A stretch of 64,000 nt of DNA from Zeaxanthinibacter enoshimensis. GTDB lineage: Bacteria > Bacteroidota > Bacteroidia > Flavobacteriales > Flavobacteriaceae. Both the position numbers and the translations under genes were made by a program. Below the pieces are notes generated by a model. That model saw nothing but the letters and a program-made list of their open reading frames with translations, searched no databases and was not told the DNA's origin. Of this stretch, positions 16,530 to 24,197 are shown piece by piece. The stretch's first letter is position 1; every line of letters begins with the position of its first letter. The stretch spans positions 1,020,099 through 1,084,098 of the forward strand of contig NZ_SNYI01000002.1 in NCBI RefSeq assembly GCF_004362865.1. Direction: 5' to 3'.

Positions 16530-16557
16530 CAAATATAAACACAGATTATTGAAGCAA
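16530..16557 (-). promoter_or_regulatory. Promoter of the proline dehydrogenase gene
   Basis: On the minus strand TATATTTG (16537-16530) fits the -7 consensus and TTG (16557-16555) lies 17 bases upstream of it. The transcript would start near 16523, 15 bases before the chosen ATG. Confidence 0.6.
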
Positions 16558-16606
16558 TTCACTAAAAATTGCCTTTATTTTGCTCATATCAAGAGATTTT
16601 TTGAGT

Positions 16607-17668
16607 ATGCAATCAATTCAGACCCTGGGAGCACAGGTATACTTTTACCAAGAGGCTTATGCTCAACTTAGTAACCATTTAAAGGGATCCAATTATTCCA
16701 GTGTTTTTGTATTGGTGGATGAGAATACTGAAAAAGATTGTCTTCCCATCCTCTTAGAGAAGGTTGAGCAACTTCAGAAGGCTACCATACTGCGAATACC
16801 GTCAGGCGAAGAAAACAAGAATATCGCAACCTGCCTGCAGTTGTGGGAATCGCTTTCGGAGGCAGATGCAGACCGGAAAAGTTTAATGATTAACCTGGGA
16901 GGAGGTGTCCTCACGGATCTGGGTGGATTTGTGGCTTCTACCTTTAAAAGAGGAATAGATTTTATCAACATCCCTACTACCCTGCTCGCAATGGTTGACG
17001 CTTCGGTGGGCGGAAAAACGGGAGTCGATCTCGGCCCCCTCAAGAACCAGGTCGGGGTGATCCGGGAAGCAGTAATGGTATTGGTTATCCCGGAATTCCT
17101 GAAGACCCTGGAGGAAAGACAGTTGGTCAGTGGTTTTGCCGAGATGCTCAAGCACGGGCTAATCCAGGATTTTTCGTACTGGCAGCAATTAAGCAAAACT
17201 CAGCAGTTTGGTACACTGGAAGAACACATCCATCGCTCAGTATCCTTGAAAAACCAGGTGGTGATGAAAGATCCTACCGAAAAGAATGAGCGAAAAATCC
17301 TGAATTTCGGACATACGCTTGGGCATGCCATCGAGTCTTATTTCCTAAACGAAAGTGAGCAGGAGACCCTGCTGCACGGGGAAGCGATAGCCATAGGTAT
17401 GGTATTGGAGGCCTATATCTCCTCTAAGCTCACTGGATTACCGGAAGATCAGCTTTCAGATATCAAGACAACATTTAAGCGGTTTTTCAAGAGTGTGGTC
17501 TTTACGGCTTCACAGATAGAATCAATTTTAAATCTCCTCAGGTATGATAAAAAGAATTCATACGGGAGGGTAAACTTCGTCCTATTGAAATCGATCGGGG
17601 AACCAGTAATTGACGTACAGGTGCCTGAAGATCTTTTAAAATCTTCTTTCGCTTACTACATGGAATAA
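16607..17668 (+). CDS. aroB: 3-dehydroquinate synthase
   Basis: AroB converts DAHP to 3-dehydroquinate in the shikimate pathway, using NAD and Zn. The 353-residue protein has the NAD motif NLGGGVLTDLGGFVAST, the substrate-binding DASVGGKTGVD, FAEMLKHGL, and the metal-binding FGHTLGHAIE and LLHGEAIAIGM. The length is typical. The ATG at 16607 gives the usual N-terminus; an upstream TTG (16580) in frame is not needed. It is transcribed away from putA. Confidence 0.95.
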   Translation: MQSIQTLGAQVYFYQEAYAQLSNHLKGSNYSSVFVLVDENTEKDCLPILLEKVEQLQKATILRIPSGEENKNIATCLQLWESLSEADADRKSLMINLGGGVLTDLGGFVASTFKRGIDFINIPTTLLAMVDASVGGKTGVDLGPLKNQVGVIREAVMVLVIPEFLKTLEERQLVSGFAEMLKHGLIQDFSYWQQLSKTQQFGTLEEHIHRSVSLKNQVVMKDPTEKNERKILNFGHTLGHAIESYFLNESEQETLLHGEAIAIGMVLEAYISSKLTGLPEDQLSDIKTTFKRFFKSVVFTASQIESILNLLRYDKKNSYGRVNFVLLKSIGEPVIDVQVPEDLLKSSFAYYME

Positions 17669-17707
17669 GCATTACATGTACATAAACCATCAGTTTTACA
17701 ACTCTTA

Positions 17708-17715
17708 TATTTTTG
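17708..17715 (+). promoter_or_regulatory. -7 promoter element before the acidic-tail protein gene
   Basis: TATTTTTG fits TAnnTTTG. It lies 86 bases before the ATG at 17802, implying a leader of about 80 bases with no obvious fold. Confidence 0.4.
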
Positions 17716-17801
17716 AAACAAGAAATTACAATAGTTTAGAAGGGAATAACCACTGAGACAATGATTCAAACCTCATTGTCAGCACATTAACCCTGTGAAC
17801 T

Positions 17802-18155
17802 ATGAAACGAATACTCATCGACTACAAAAGGCTACCGCACGAAGTGGCAGCACTCCTGATCGAAGCTTACCCGGACGGCTACGGTGATGATGATATCATC
17901 GCCTTTAAAACCGCCGGCGGGGAATATATAGAAGCAGTGGAATTACGTACCGGGGATATCCTGTACCTGGTTAAGATCAGTAAGAGTTTTTCTCATTTTA
18001 TCGCCAATTTCGATGCTGCGATAGAAGAAGAGCTGGATTCCAAATCCGTTAAAGAATCAGCAAATCCTGATGATAAAGAGCTCGAAGAAGAAATTCCCGA
18101 ATTGGAACTCAATCTGGACCACGAAGGAGATGATGATTCGGACGAGGATCTATAG
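17802..18155 (+). CDS. Conserved-looking protein of unknown function with acidic tail
   Basis: I do not recognise a domain in this 117-residue protein. Residues 1-75 look like a compact alpha/beta fold (KRLPHEVAALLIEAYPDGYG, then FKTAGGEYIEAVELRTGDILYLVKIS). Residues 80-117 are very acidic, ending in a run of Asp and Glu (GDDDSDEDL), like tails that contact nucleic-acid-binding proteins. There is no signal peptide, so it should be cytoplasmic. Its last 6 bases overlap the convergent DinB-like gene. Confidence 0.7.
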   Translation: MKRILIDYKRLPHEVAALLIEAYPDGYGDDDIIAFKTAGGEYIEAVELRTGDILYLVKISKSFSHFIANFDAAIEEELDSKSVKESANPDDKELEEEIPELELNLDHEGDDDSDEDL

Positions 18156-18665
18156 GTATTTTGCCCTGATCACATTCCGGTGGTGCTTTTGATGACCGCA
18201 TATCAGGAAACCCAGGGCTGCAACACTCACTGGTGAATTACTGGCTGTTCCTTTAAGCCGCAGTTCTTCAGGCCCAAGATTTTCAAACAGGGTGATCGAA
18301 CTATTCCTCACTGCCCTGTATTCATTGATCACACTTTCTTTAGTACGATTATTTGCCCCTGAGACCGGCACGTAGGCATCGTGCTCAAACCCCGGTAAAG
18401 GCGTGGTATCCTGCCGGGCTATTCTCAATGCCCTGTACTGGAAAACCCTTTCAGAATCCAGCACATGAAGCAATACTTCTGCGATGGTCCATTTTCCAAG
18501 TTCATAAGAATGTAACCATTTATCAGCCGGAATGCTTTGTATAAACTTGGGAAAGTTATCAATTTGGCTGCGCAGGAGCTGCATTAATTCAGCCTCTCCC
18601 AAGGTATCAATATATGCCTGGTAGTAGGGATGAAAATCTCCTTCCTTTAAATCAGATACCTTCAT
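18150..18665 (-). CDS. DinB-like metal-dependent protein
   Basis: This 171-residue protein has the DinB/YfiT four-helix pattern: KWTIAEVLLHVLDSERVFQYR (about 58-78) with the first His ligand, and the C-terminal LGFLICGHQKHHRNVI with two more at about 158-162. These three histidines are where the family binds a divalent metal. Members include bacillithiol and mycothiol transferases and hydrolases of unknown substrate. It lies downstream of the lrp gene on the same strand with 32 bases between, and could share its transcript. Confidence 0.85.
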   Translation of the reverse strand: MKVSDLKEGDFHPYYQAYIDTLGEAELMQLLRSQIDNFPKFIQSIPADKWLHSYELGKWTIAEVLLHVLDSERVFQYRALRIARQDTTPLPGFEHDAYVPVSGANNRTKESVINEYRAVRNSSITLFENLGPEELRLKGTASNSPVSVAALGFLICGHQKHHRNVIRAKYL

Positions 18666-18697
18666 ACCTTATAATATGTAGTTTTGCGGAGTACCTT

Positions 18698-19177
18698 CTA
18701 GAGCTCATTGAAGATCGTATGCATCAGACGTTTTTTATCGTTGATGCTCTCTTCAAGAGAAATCATAGTTTCTGTCCGACTGATCCCATCGATATCATCA
18801 ATCTTAAAAATGATATTCTTGGCATGGGTAGTGTCTTTTGCCCTGATCTTACAGAAAATATTGAACTTGCCCGTGGTAATATGAGCCACAGTGACATTAG
18901 GGATCTGGACCAATCGCTCCAATACAAACTTGGTCTGGTGTGTCTTTTCAAGAAAAATTCCGACATAAGCGATAAAGGAGTAGCCCAGTTTTACATAATC
19001 AAGGGTCAGGGACGATCCCCTGATGATACCGGCTTCTTCCATTTTTTTTACACGAACATGAACCGTTCCTGCAGAGATCAACAGTTTTTTAGCAATATCC
19101 GTAAACGGAGTCCTGGTATTGTCGATTAACATGTCCAGGATCTGGTGATCAATTTCGTCTAACTTAATTTTTCCCAT
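18698..19177 (-). CDS. Lrp/AsnC family transcriptional regulator
   Basis: The 159-residue protein has an N-terminal winged helix (about 4-55: LDEIDHQILDMLIDNTRTPF, then KKLLISAGTVHVRVKKMEEAGII) and a C-terminal RAM domain (about 65-145) that binds amino acids and forms octamers. It is the usual length for Lrp/AsnC. The neighbouring proline dehydrogenase and alanine dehydrogenase-family genes are possible targets, but the effector is unknown. A promoter element lies 18 bases upstream. Confidence 0.92.
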   Translation of the reverse strand: MGKIKLDEIDHQILDMLIDNTRTPFTDIAKKLLISAGTVHVRVKKMEEAGIIRGSSLTLDYVKLGYSFIAYVGIFLEKTHQTKFVLERLVQIPNVTVAHITTGKFNIFCKIRAKDTTHAKNIIFKIDDIDGISRTETMISLEESINDKKRLMHTIFNEL

Positions 19178-19194
19178 GTTGACATTATTTAGGG

Positions 19195-19229
19195 CAAAAA
19201 TAGAAAATTAAGAAATTAATCTTAACAAA
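19195..19229 (-). promoter_or_regulatory. Promoter of the Lrp-family gene
   Basis: On the minus strand TATTTTTG (19202-19195) fits the -7 element, with TTTG (19229-19226) 23 bases further upstream, a long but possible spacer. The leader to the ATG at 19177 would be about 10 bases. Confidence 0.45.
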
Positions 19230-19283
19230 AATTGCAGATATTTGAAATATGCTCAACGAACGGGTAAAATCAGAGAAAAATAG

Positions 19284-20384
19284 TTACGCCAGAATTTGCA
19301 TAATTTCTTTATTTTTTCGAAGGGTATCCAGCTCAGAAGGCACTTTACAGTCATATTGGATATGACCATAATATTGAGACAATTTCCCGCGTTCCGCCAG
19401 GTATGGTTCAAAAACGATCTGGTTATTTTTCAGCACCTCCTTATACATCACCCCCACCCTTGTATTATCCCGGGCACCGGGAAGCAGGATCTCCGCATGC
19501 GATATCAGGATATCGAAAAACTGCTGGTTATTTTCGGGAATGTCATTGTAACTATCAACACGGTGCGACTTATGCAAGCTTTTGCCTATGCCCTGCAGTG
19601 CGGCGCAGATCGCCCGGTAAACAAATTCCCGGGTCTCCTCCCTGGAATAATCCCCCGGGCTGTGCCCGGCCTCAAATAATAAGGTAGGTGTACCCATGGA
19701 CTGGAAGGTATCCCCAACACAGTTCATATTGTAGCTATCATCATATCTCCCTATCCTTCCCGGAAGGCTTTCACCCAGCTCCATATATATATGACTGATG
19801 AGGCGCATACTCTCTGCCCTGGATTCGGTAATACTGCGATCAGCGTCGGCTGCGGGAGCCAGGAAGGACAATGTTGCAGGGCTATTGCTGTTACCTGTAT
19901 TAAAGATGGTACGCTGATCATGCAGGTTAAAGCAATAATCCGGCTGCCATTCATCATAAGTTTCACGAAGAACGATACTTTCAGGTTGAGTAAGTTCGGC
20001 TGCATCGCGGTTCAGGTCTACACCATTTGCATTAACCCGGGTATAAGCAAAAGCGCCATCCGGATTTAACTGAGGTATTATTTTAATAGTGCAGCGGTCA
20101 AGGATATCACCACCACCCCCTTTCCCGAAAAATGCAATCAGGTCTAGGACAGCTTTCGTAGTCGTGGATTCGTTACCGTGCATCTGTGACCACATCAGAA
20201 CTTTTAAAGGCCCCTGGCCAAGAGTGAGTAATTGGATGGGGCGGTCTTCGACGGAGTACCCGATCTTCTCCAAAAAGAACAGATGAGACCAGATCGCCAA
20301 AACCTGGTTCACTTTTTTGGGAGGCAGGTATCTTCCATTAACTGAAACCTCCTTAATGTCCTTATAATCTAATGCTGTTGCCAT
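19284..20384 (-). CDS. M14 family zinc carboxypeptidase
   Basis: This 366-residue metallopeptidase has the Zn ligands HGNE (His69, Glu72) and the third ligand His in FNLHDQR (about 155), followed by the glutamate base in LLFEAGHSPGD (about 240). The Arg and Asn substrate-binding positions are represented by GVDLNRDA. No signal peptide is seen, so it is probably cytoplasmic. It would remove C-terminal residues from peptides or act on murein peptides; the substrate is unknown. Its promoter region is shared with the divergent XRE-like gene. Confidence 0.88.
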   Translation of the reverse strand: MATALDYKDIKEVSVNGRYLPPKKVNQVLAIWSHLFFLEKIGYSVEDRPIQLLTLGQGPLKVLMWSQMHGNESTTTKAVLDLIAFFGKGGGGDILDRCTIKIIPQLNPDGAFAYTRVNANGVDLNRDAAELTQPESIVLRETYDEWQPDYCFNLHDQRTIFNTGNSNSPATLSFLAPAADADRSITESRAESMRLISHIYMELGESLPGRIGRYDDSYNMNCVGDTFQSMGTPTLLFEAGHSPGDYSREETREFVYRAICAALQGIGKSLHKSHRVDSYNDIPENNQQFFDILISHAEILLPGARDNTRVGVMYKEVLKNNQIVFEPYLAERGKLSQYYGHIQYDCKVPSELDTLRKNKEIMQILA

Positions 20385-20408
20385 ACACTTAATAATGCTA
20401 TTGGTTTA

Positions 20409-20436
20409 CAAAAGTAACTTGTTTAAAATTCACAAA
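20409..20436 (-). promoter_or_regulatory. Promoter of the M14 peptidase gene
   Basis: On the minus strand TACTTTTG (20416-20409) fits TAnnTTTG and TTTG (20436-20433) lies 16 bases upstream. The ATG at 20384 is 25 bases away. Confidence 0.5.
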
Positions 20437-20458
20437 TGTCAACACGATTATTTAACTT

Positions 20459-20509
20459 CGTAAACAGTTACATCAATGAATTTCCCTGAAGTTGTTTACG
20501 ATTGTAACT
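20459..20509. promoter_or_regulatory. Nested inverted repeats in the M14/XRE-like divergent promoter region
   Basis: CGTAAAC (20459-20465) pairs with GTTTACG (20494-20500), and AGTTAC (20466-20471) with GTAACT (20504-20509). GTAACTTG also occurs at 20414-20421 and 20504-20511. The remaining DNA of the 285-base gap is AT-rich and otherwise featureless. The arrangement suggests binding sites for a dimeric regulator, possibly the adjacent XRE-like protein. Confidence 0.35.
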
Positions 20510-20669
20510 TGATTTTAACACTTGATTTAAATTGACTATAGTACATACTCAATTATTTGCATTTCAATGTATTACAGTTAATGATGTGAATTTATGATTC
20601 AATATATATTGGCAATTAGTTCAGATGGATCGCTGAGCGGAATGTTCAGGTTAACAACTTAAATTTAAC

Positions 20670-21062
20670 ATGGTAAACACTGAGGAGTTCATAAAGAGAC
20701 TGGAGCGAATCATCGCTCATTACGACATGACAGCGGCAGCATTTGCGGACCAACTGGGAGTTCAGCGATCCGGGATCTCTCACCTCCTAAGCGGGCGAAA
20801 TAAACCCAGCCTCGATTTTGTCCTGAGGGTGGTAAAAACCTTCCCGGAGGTAAACCTGTACTGGCTCCTGAACGGGAAAGGTAGCTTCCCGGCAGAACAA
20901 AACACCGGACAAAATCTACCTGCCCCCTCCACCGCTTCTATTAAACCATCAGACCAGGCATCAGGATCAACTTCAAACAAGGTGATCGATAAGATCATTA
21001 TTTTCTACAAAGACGGGAGTTTTGAGAGTTATCAGAAAAATTTAGAACTCGATCAGAAATAG
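20670..21062 (+). CDS. XRE-family DNA-binding protein
   Basis: The 130-residue protein has a clear XRE helix-turn-helix at about 8-68 (AFADQLGVQRSGISHLLSGR, then KPSLDFVLRVVKTFPEVN) ending in the motif YWLLNGKGSFP. The remainder is a Ser/Pro/Thr-rich linker and a short C-terminal segment (KVIDKIIIFYKDGSFESYQ) without a peptidase domain. This pattern is very common in Bacteroidota. It resembles the protein at 2185-2568, sharing the WLL-G-G motif at the end of the HTH. It may autoregulate through the inverted repeats upstream. Confidence 0.85.
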   Translation: MVNTEEFIKRLERIIAHYDMTAAAFADQLGVQRSGISHLLSGRNKPSLDFVLRVVKTFPEVNLYWLLNGKGSFPAEQNTGQNLPAPSTASIKPSDQASGSTSNKVIDKIIIFYKDGSFESYQKNLELDQK

Positions 21063-21120
21063 GCTCGTTTATCCTCTTCCGGCATTAGGCGAATTCAACC
21101 CCTTTTAGTTATTTTGTAGC

Positions 21121-21498
21121 ATGATCCAGAGATTTATACCTGCCTTCTTGGCCATACTCACCCTGAGCAGCTGTTATTCGCCGGAGCGCGATTGCAAGTC
21201 CTTTAAAGACGGTACTTTCACTTTTACCACCGAAATTAATGGTGAAAGCAAAACAACCAGGTTTGTGCGATCTGGCAATATGGAGATCGACTATTTTGAA
21301 GGAAAAGCTGATACATCGGAAGTGCGATGGCTGAATGACTGTGAATACATTGTAAAAAAACTGAATCCAAAGGACAGATCGGAAGAAGCTTCAATCCACA
21401 TGAAGATCCTGTCTACCACGGACAGCTCTTATACTTTTGAATACAATATAGTAGGGAGCAAAAACAAATCTAAAGGAACCGCCGTAAAAACTAACTAG
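21121..21498 (+). CDS. Small lipoprotein of unknown function upstream of terC
   Basis: The 125-residue product has a lipoprotein signal (MIQRFIPAFLAILTLSSC, Cys18), then a short beta-rich domain. This contains DCKSFKDGTFTF, TTRFVRSGNMEIDY and WLNDCEYIVKKLNP, with Cys residues at about 25 and 74 that could pair in the periplasm. Similar small lipoproteins precede terC in Flavobacteriia and are sometimes mislabelled as topoisomerase in databases; nothing here supports that label. The next gene begins one base after its stop codon, so the two form an operon. Confidence 0.7.
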   Translation: MIQRFIPAFLAILTLSSCYSPERDCKSFKDGTFTFTTEINGESKTTRFVRSGNMEIDYFEGKADTSEVRWLNDCEYIVKKLNPKDRSEEASIHMKILSTTDSSYTFEYNIVGSKNKSKGTAVKTN

Positions 21499-21499
21499 C

Positions 21500-22318
21500 A
21501 TGTTTGAAATCCTCACCTCCGCCGATGCCTGGGTAGCCTTACTTACCCTTACTTTCCTTGAAATAGTACTGGGCATTGATAATATTGTCTTTATTTCTAT
21601 CGCCGCCAATAAGCTACCGGAAAAAGACCAGAAAAAAGCGACCAACTGGGGACTGATCCTGGCCATGGTGCAACGGATCATCTTATTGTTTGCAGTAACA
21701 GCCCTAATCGGCCTATCCGAGCCATTTTACCAAATTGATGCCTCCTGGATTCACGTTGGAGTGAGTGGACAGGCACTGATACTGTTTTTCGGTGGTCTTT
21801 TCCTCTTATATAAAAGTACCTCGGAGATCCACGACAAGGTAGATCAACCGGAATACGGCCCCGACAAAGTGAAATCAAAGAATCTGACCACGCTCTCCAG
21901 GGCTATAGTACAGATCATTATAATCGACTTTATTTTCTCCATAGACTCGATCCTGACGGCAGTCGGGATGACCAACGGGATAGGCGAGAAACCGGGTGAT
22001 GCCCTGATACTAATGATCATCGCCGTGGTGATCTCAATTATTGTAATGCTGGTATTCGCTAACCCTATCAGGAAATTCATCAACGAACATCCTTCGATGC
22101 AGCTGCTTGCGCTTTCGTTTTTGATCCTGATCGGTTTTATGCTTATCGCGGAAGCCGCACATTTGAGCCACACAGAGATATTCGGCCAGCAGATCGGTGC
22201 TATTCCTAAGGGGTACCTATATTTTGCTATAGCCTTCTCGTTACTGGTGGAATTCCTGAATATGCGAATGCGGAAGAATAACAATACCGAAGTCAGGGAT
22301 GTTGGACCGGCGGAATAA
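21500..22318 (+). CDS. TerC family integral membrane protein
   Basis: This 272-residue TerC protein has about seven membrane helices. The N-terminal signature FLEIVLGIDNIVFISI (about 18-33) carries the conserved acidic residues, and a repeat of the same motif, IIDFIFSIDSILTAVG (about 141-156), supports metal binding within the membrane. TerC relatives export or load manganese for secreted enzymes in other bacteria and are linked to tellurite resistance in some. The upstream lipoprotein is co-transcribed and may be a partner. Confidence 0.9.
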   Translation: MFEILTSADAWVALLTLTFLEIVLGIDNIVFISIAANKLPEKDQKKATNWGLILAMVQRIILLFAVTALIGLSEPFYQIDASWIHVGVSGQALILFFGGLFLLYKSTSEIHDKVDQPEYGPDKVKSKNLTTLSRAIVQIIIIDFIFSIDSILTAVGMTNGIGEKPGDALILMIIAVVISIIVMLVFANPIRKFINEHPSMQLLALSFLILIGFMLIAEAAHLSHTEIFGQQIGAIPKGYLYFAIAFSLLVEFLNMRMRKNNNTEVRDVGPAE

Positions 22319-22640
22319 ATAAAGGAAATCCACTGCTTCTTTCCTGCAGGGAGTGCTGCTATCTTTCGATTGGGGAGGCGGGAGCTTGCCCCCGTCCCCA
22401 GCTCAGTCAGGGATAATACCCCGGACACCACCAACCTGGCGGGAACATCCGTCAAAATTGGGATTTTATAGCTTTAATACTTGTGGCGAAATACCTTTGA
22501 GGGTTACTATTTTGAAGATCGTTCTCCCGGCGCCCTGCTACGGACCTAACCAGCTCCTCCTAATTATCCCGGAATTGACCAGCTGCTTCCTGAATCAGCA
22601 AAGGAGCACACTTCCGGAAGCCTGATACAGCCTTCGGACT
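22319..22640. other. Intergenic stretch after terC
   Basis: I find no gene in these 322 bases. They are unusually GC-rich near 22374-22401, where GGGGA and TCCCC arms could form an imperfect hairpin without a following T run. No promoter element or known RNA motif is visible, and the open frames through it do not look like protein. Confidence 0.4.
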
Positions 22641-22643
22641 TGT

Positions 22644-22677
22644 TCAAAAAAAAACTGCAGCCTTAAAAGCTGCAGTT
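22644..22677 (-). terminator. Terminator of the minus-strand sterol desaturase family gene
   Basis: AACTGCAG (22653-22660) and CTGCAGTT (22670-22677) form an 8-bp stem with a 9-base loop. On the minus strand it runs into TTTTTTTTT (plus-strand A run from 22646), as expected for the gene ending at 22701. Confidence 0.8.
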
Positions 22678-22700
22678 CATTTTTATAGCTCGTTCGAACT

Positions 22701-23657
22701 TTAATTTGGCCTGCTAAAAGCCAGCTTAGGATTTTTCCGCTTGTATTCCTGGAATTCGCGTTGTTGCTGTTTCACGGTAAGCGTACTGCCGTCATGACTC
22801 CATCCCGGAGGTCCAAAGACATACATGAACTTATGATACCAATTCCCGGATTTCTTTACATCCTTCCAGATATCCTTGAATTCGTGGGTCAGGATGACCA
22901 CCGGGTTGTAGGAATTCGGAGCGTGGATCACCCCGTATTTCACATCAATACTCTCATCAAGCGCCTTGTAAGTGCCGAACATCCGGTCAAAGATATTGAG
23001 GATTCCACCATGGTTCTTATCAAGATATTCCACATTCTGGGCATGGTGAACCTGGTGCATGGTATGGGTGTTTAAAAATGTTTCCAGGAAGCCTAGTTTA
23101 GGCACGTAAACCGAGTGTAGCTGAAACTGCCAAAGGGCTTCGATCCCAAGGCAAACGATCACCATTTCCGGCGGAAAACCAATTGCGGGCATCCACATGT
23201 AAAAGAGCGGCTTGTAAAGAATGGTGAACCAACCGTTTCTCACGGCAGTTCCCAGGTTAAAATTATCAGAGGAATGATGAACGATATGCGCTGCCCAGAG
23301 AATGCGGATCTCATGGTTGGCGCGATGGAAACAATAATAGGTGAAATCATCTGCCAACATACAGAAGATCCAGACATACCAGGCGTAGCCGAAAGACTCG
23401 TAACCCAGTAAATGGGTACGTACTCCATCTACCATAGGATTGAATAATTCATAGGTGTACTCAAATAAGAATACCATGAACACAACCTTGAACAGCGGTC
23501 CGAGAATAGCAGAACCCACACCCATAAATCCACTTGCGAACAGATCTTTCCAATGATAGAGATCGTCATCGCCATGGGTTTTGCTGTAGGTAAGTTCTAA
23601 CAAAATAAACGCGATAAAACAGGGTACTCCGTAAACTAAGGGGTTTGTAAAATCCAT
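22701..23657 (-). CDS. Sterol desaturase/fatty acid hydroxylase family membrane protein
   Basis: This 318-residue membrane enzyme has the eight-histidine di-iron pattern: HRANHE (about 110), HIVHHS (about 125-130) and the distal HTMHQVHH (about 197-204). Hydrophobic segments lie at about 7-25, 40-75, 90-108 and 150-175. The family hydroxylates or desaturates lipids, sterols or carotenoids using oxygen; the substrate here is unknown. A paralogue lies at 43088-43972. It is followed by a strong terminator. Confidence 0.88.
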   Translation of the reverse strand: MDFTNPLVYGVPCFIAFILLELTYSKTHGDDDLYHWKDLFASGFMGVGSAILGPLFKVVFMVFLFEYTYELFNPMVDGVRTHLLGYESFGYAWYVWIFCMLADDFTYYCFHRANHEIRILWAAHIVHHSSDNFNLGTAVRNGWFTILYKPLFYMWMPAIGFPPEMVIVCLGIEALWQFQLHSVYVPKLGFLETFLNTHTMHQVHHAQNVEYLDKNHGGILNIFDRMFGTYKALDESIDVKYGVIHAPNSYNPVVILTHEFKDIWKDVKKSGNWYHKFMYVFGPPGWSHDGSTLTVKQQQREFQEYKRKNPKLAFSRPN

Positions 23658-23737
23658 TGATTAGGTCAAGTATTAATTTAAGAATGGTAAGGCAGAACCA
23701 TGTGGCCTAGCATTTTAAGTTAGTGATCCAATTATTT

Positions 23738-24172
23738 TTAAGAGTCTTTCCCGGAGCGCAACAGATCATTCTGTTCTTTCATTAATTTCTCCAGACTAGA
23801 AAGGAGTTCAATGTTTTTAGGCGTAGGCTGCTCCTGGTTCTTCGGATCTTCCGACTTCTCTTTAAGCCGGTTGATGAATTTGATGACCACAAATATAGTC
23901 AATGCAATGATGAGAAAGTCAATTAACACCTCTAACAATTCTCCGTATCCTATTGCAACTTCAGCTGCGTCATCCGAGGCCTCCCTTAAAACGTGCTTCT
24001 TATCTGCCAGGTTCACCCCGTCGGTCATAAGTGACAAGGGCGGCATTACCACTTTCTTTACTATGGTATTGACTACATTGTTGAAAGCAGTACCTATGAT
24101 GATACCTACCGCCATGTCTATCATATTACCTTTGACGGCAAAATTTTTGAACTCCGTAAAGAACTTCTTCAT
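23738..24172 (-). CDS. mscL: Large-conductance mechanosensitive channel MscL
   Basis: MscL opens under membrane tension to release solutes in osmotic downshock. The 144-residue protein starts with the amphipathic N-terminal helix MKKFFTEFKNFAVKGN, then TM1 with AVGIIIGTAFNNVV and KKVVMPP, a periplasmic loop (about 50-68), TM2 with LEVLIDFLIIALTIFVVIKF, and a charged C-terminal bundle. All family hallmarks are present and the length is typical. It lies 25 bases downstream of parC on the same strand. Confidence 0.95.
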   Translation of the reverse strand: MKKFFTEFKNFAVKGNMIDMAVGIIIGTAFNNVVNTIVKKVVMPPLSLMTDGVNLADKKHVLREASDDAAEVAIGYGELLEVLIDFLIIALTIFVVIKFINRLKEKSEDPKNQEQPTPKNIELLSSLEKLMKEQNDLLRSGKDS

Positions 24173-24197
24173 GCGTATTCCGTTAATCTTTTACTGA

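Noticed and set aside
18150-18155. Overlap of convergent stop codons (also at 43088-43091 and 55938-55941)
   Set aside because: Short overlaps of convergent genes are common in compact genomes and carry no special signal here.
21121-21498. Annotation as DNA topoisomerase
   Set aside because: Similar small lipoproteins may carry that name in databases, but this one has a lipobox and no topoisomerase motif.
21844-22455. 203-codon minus-strand frame through the region after terC
   Set aside because: Most of it is antisense to terC and the rest does not resemble a protein, so it is not taken as the content of the gap.
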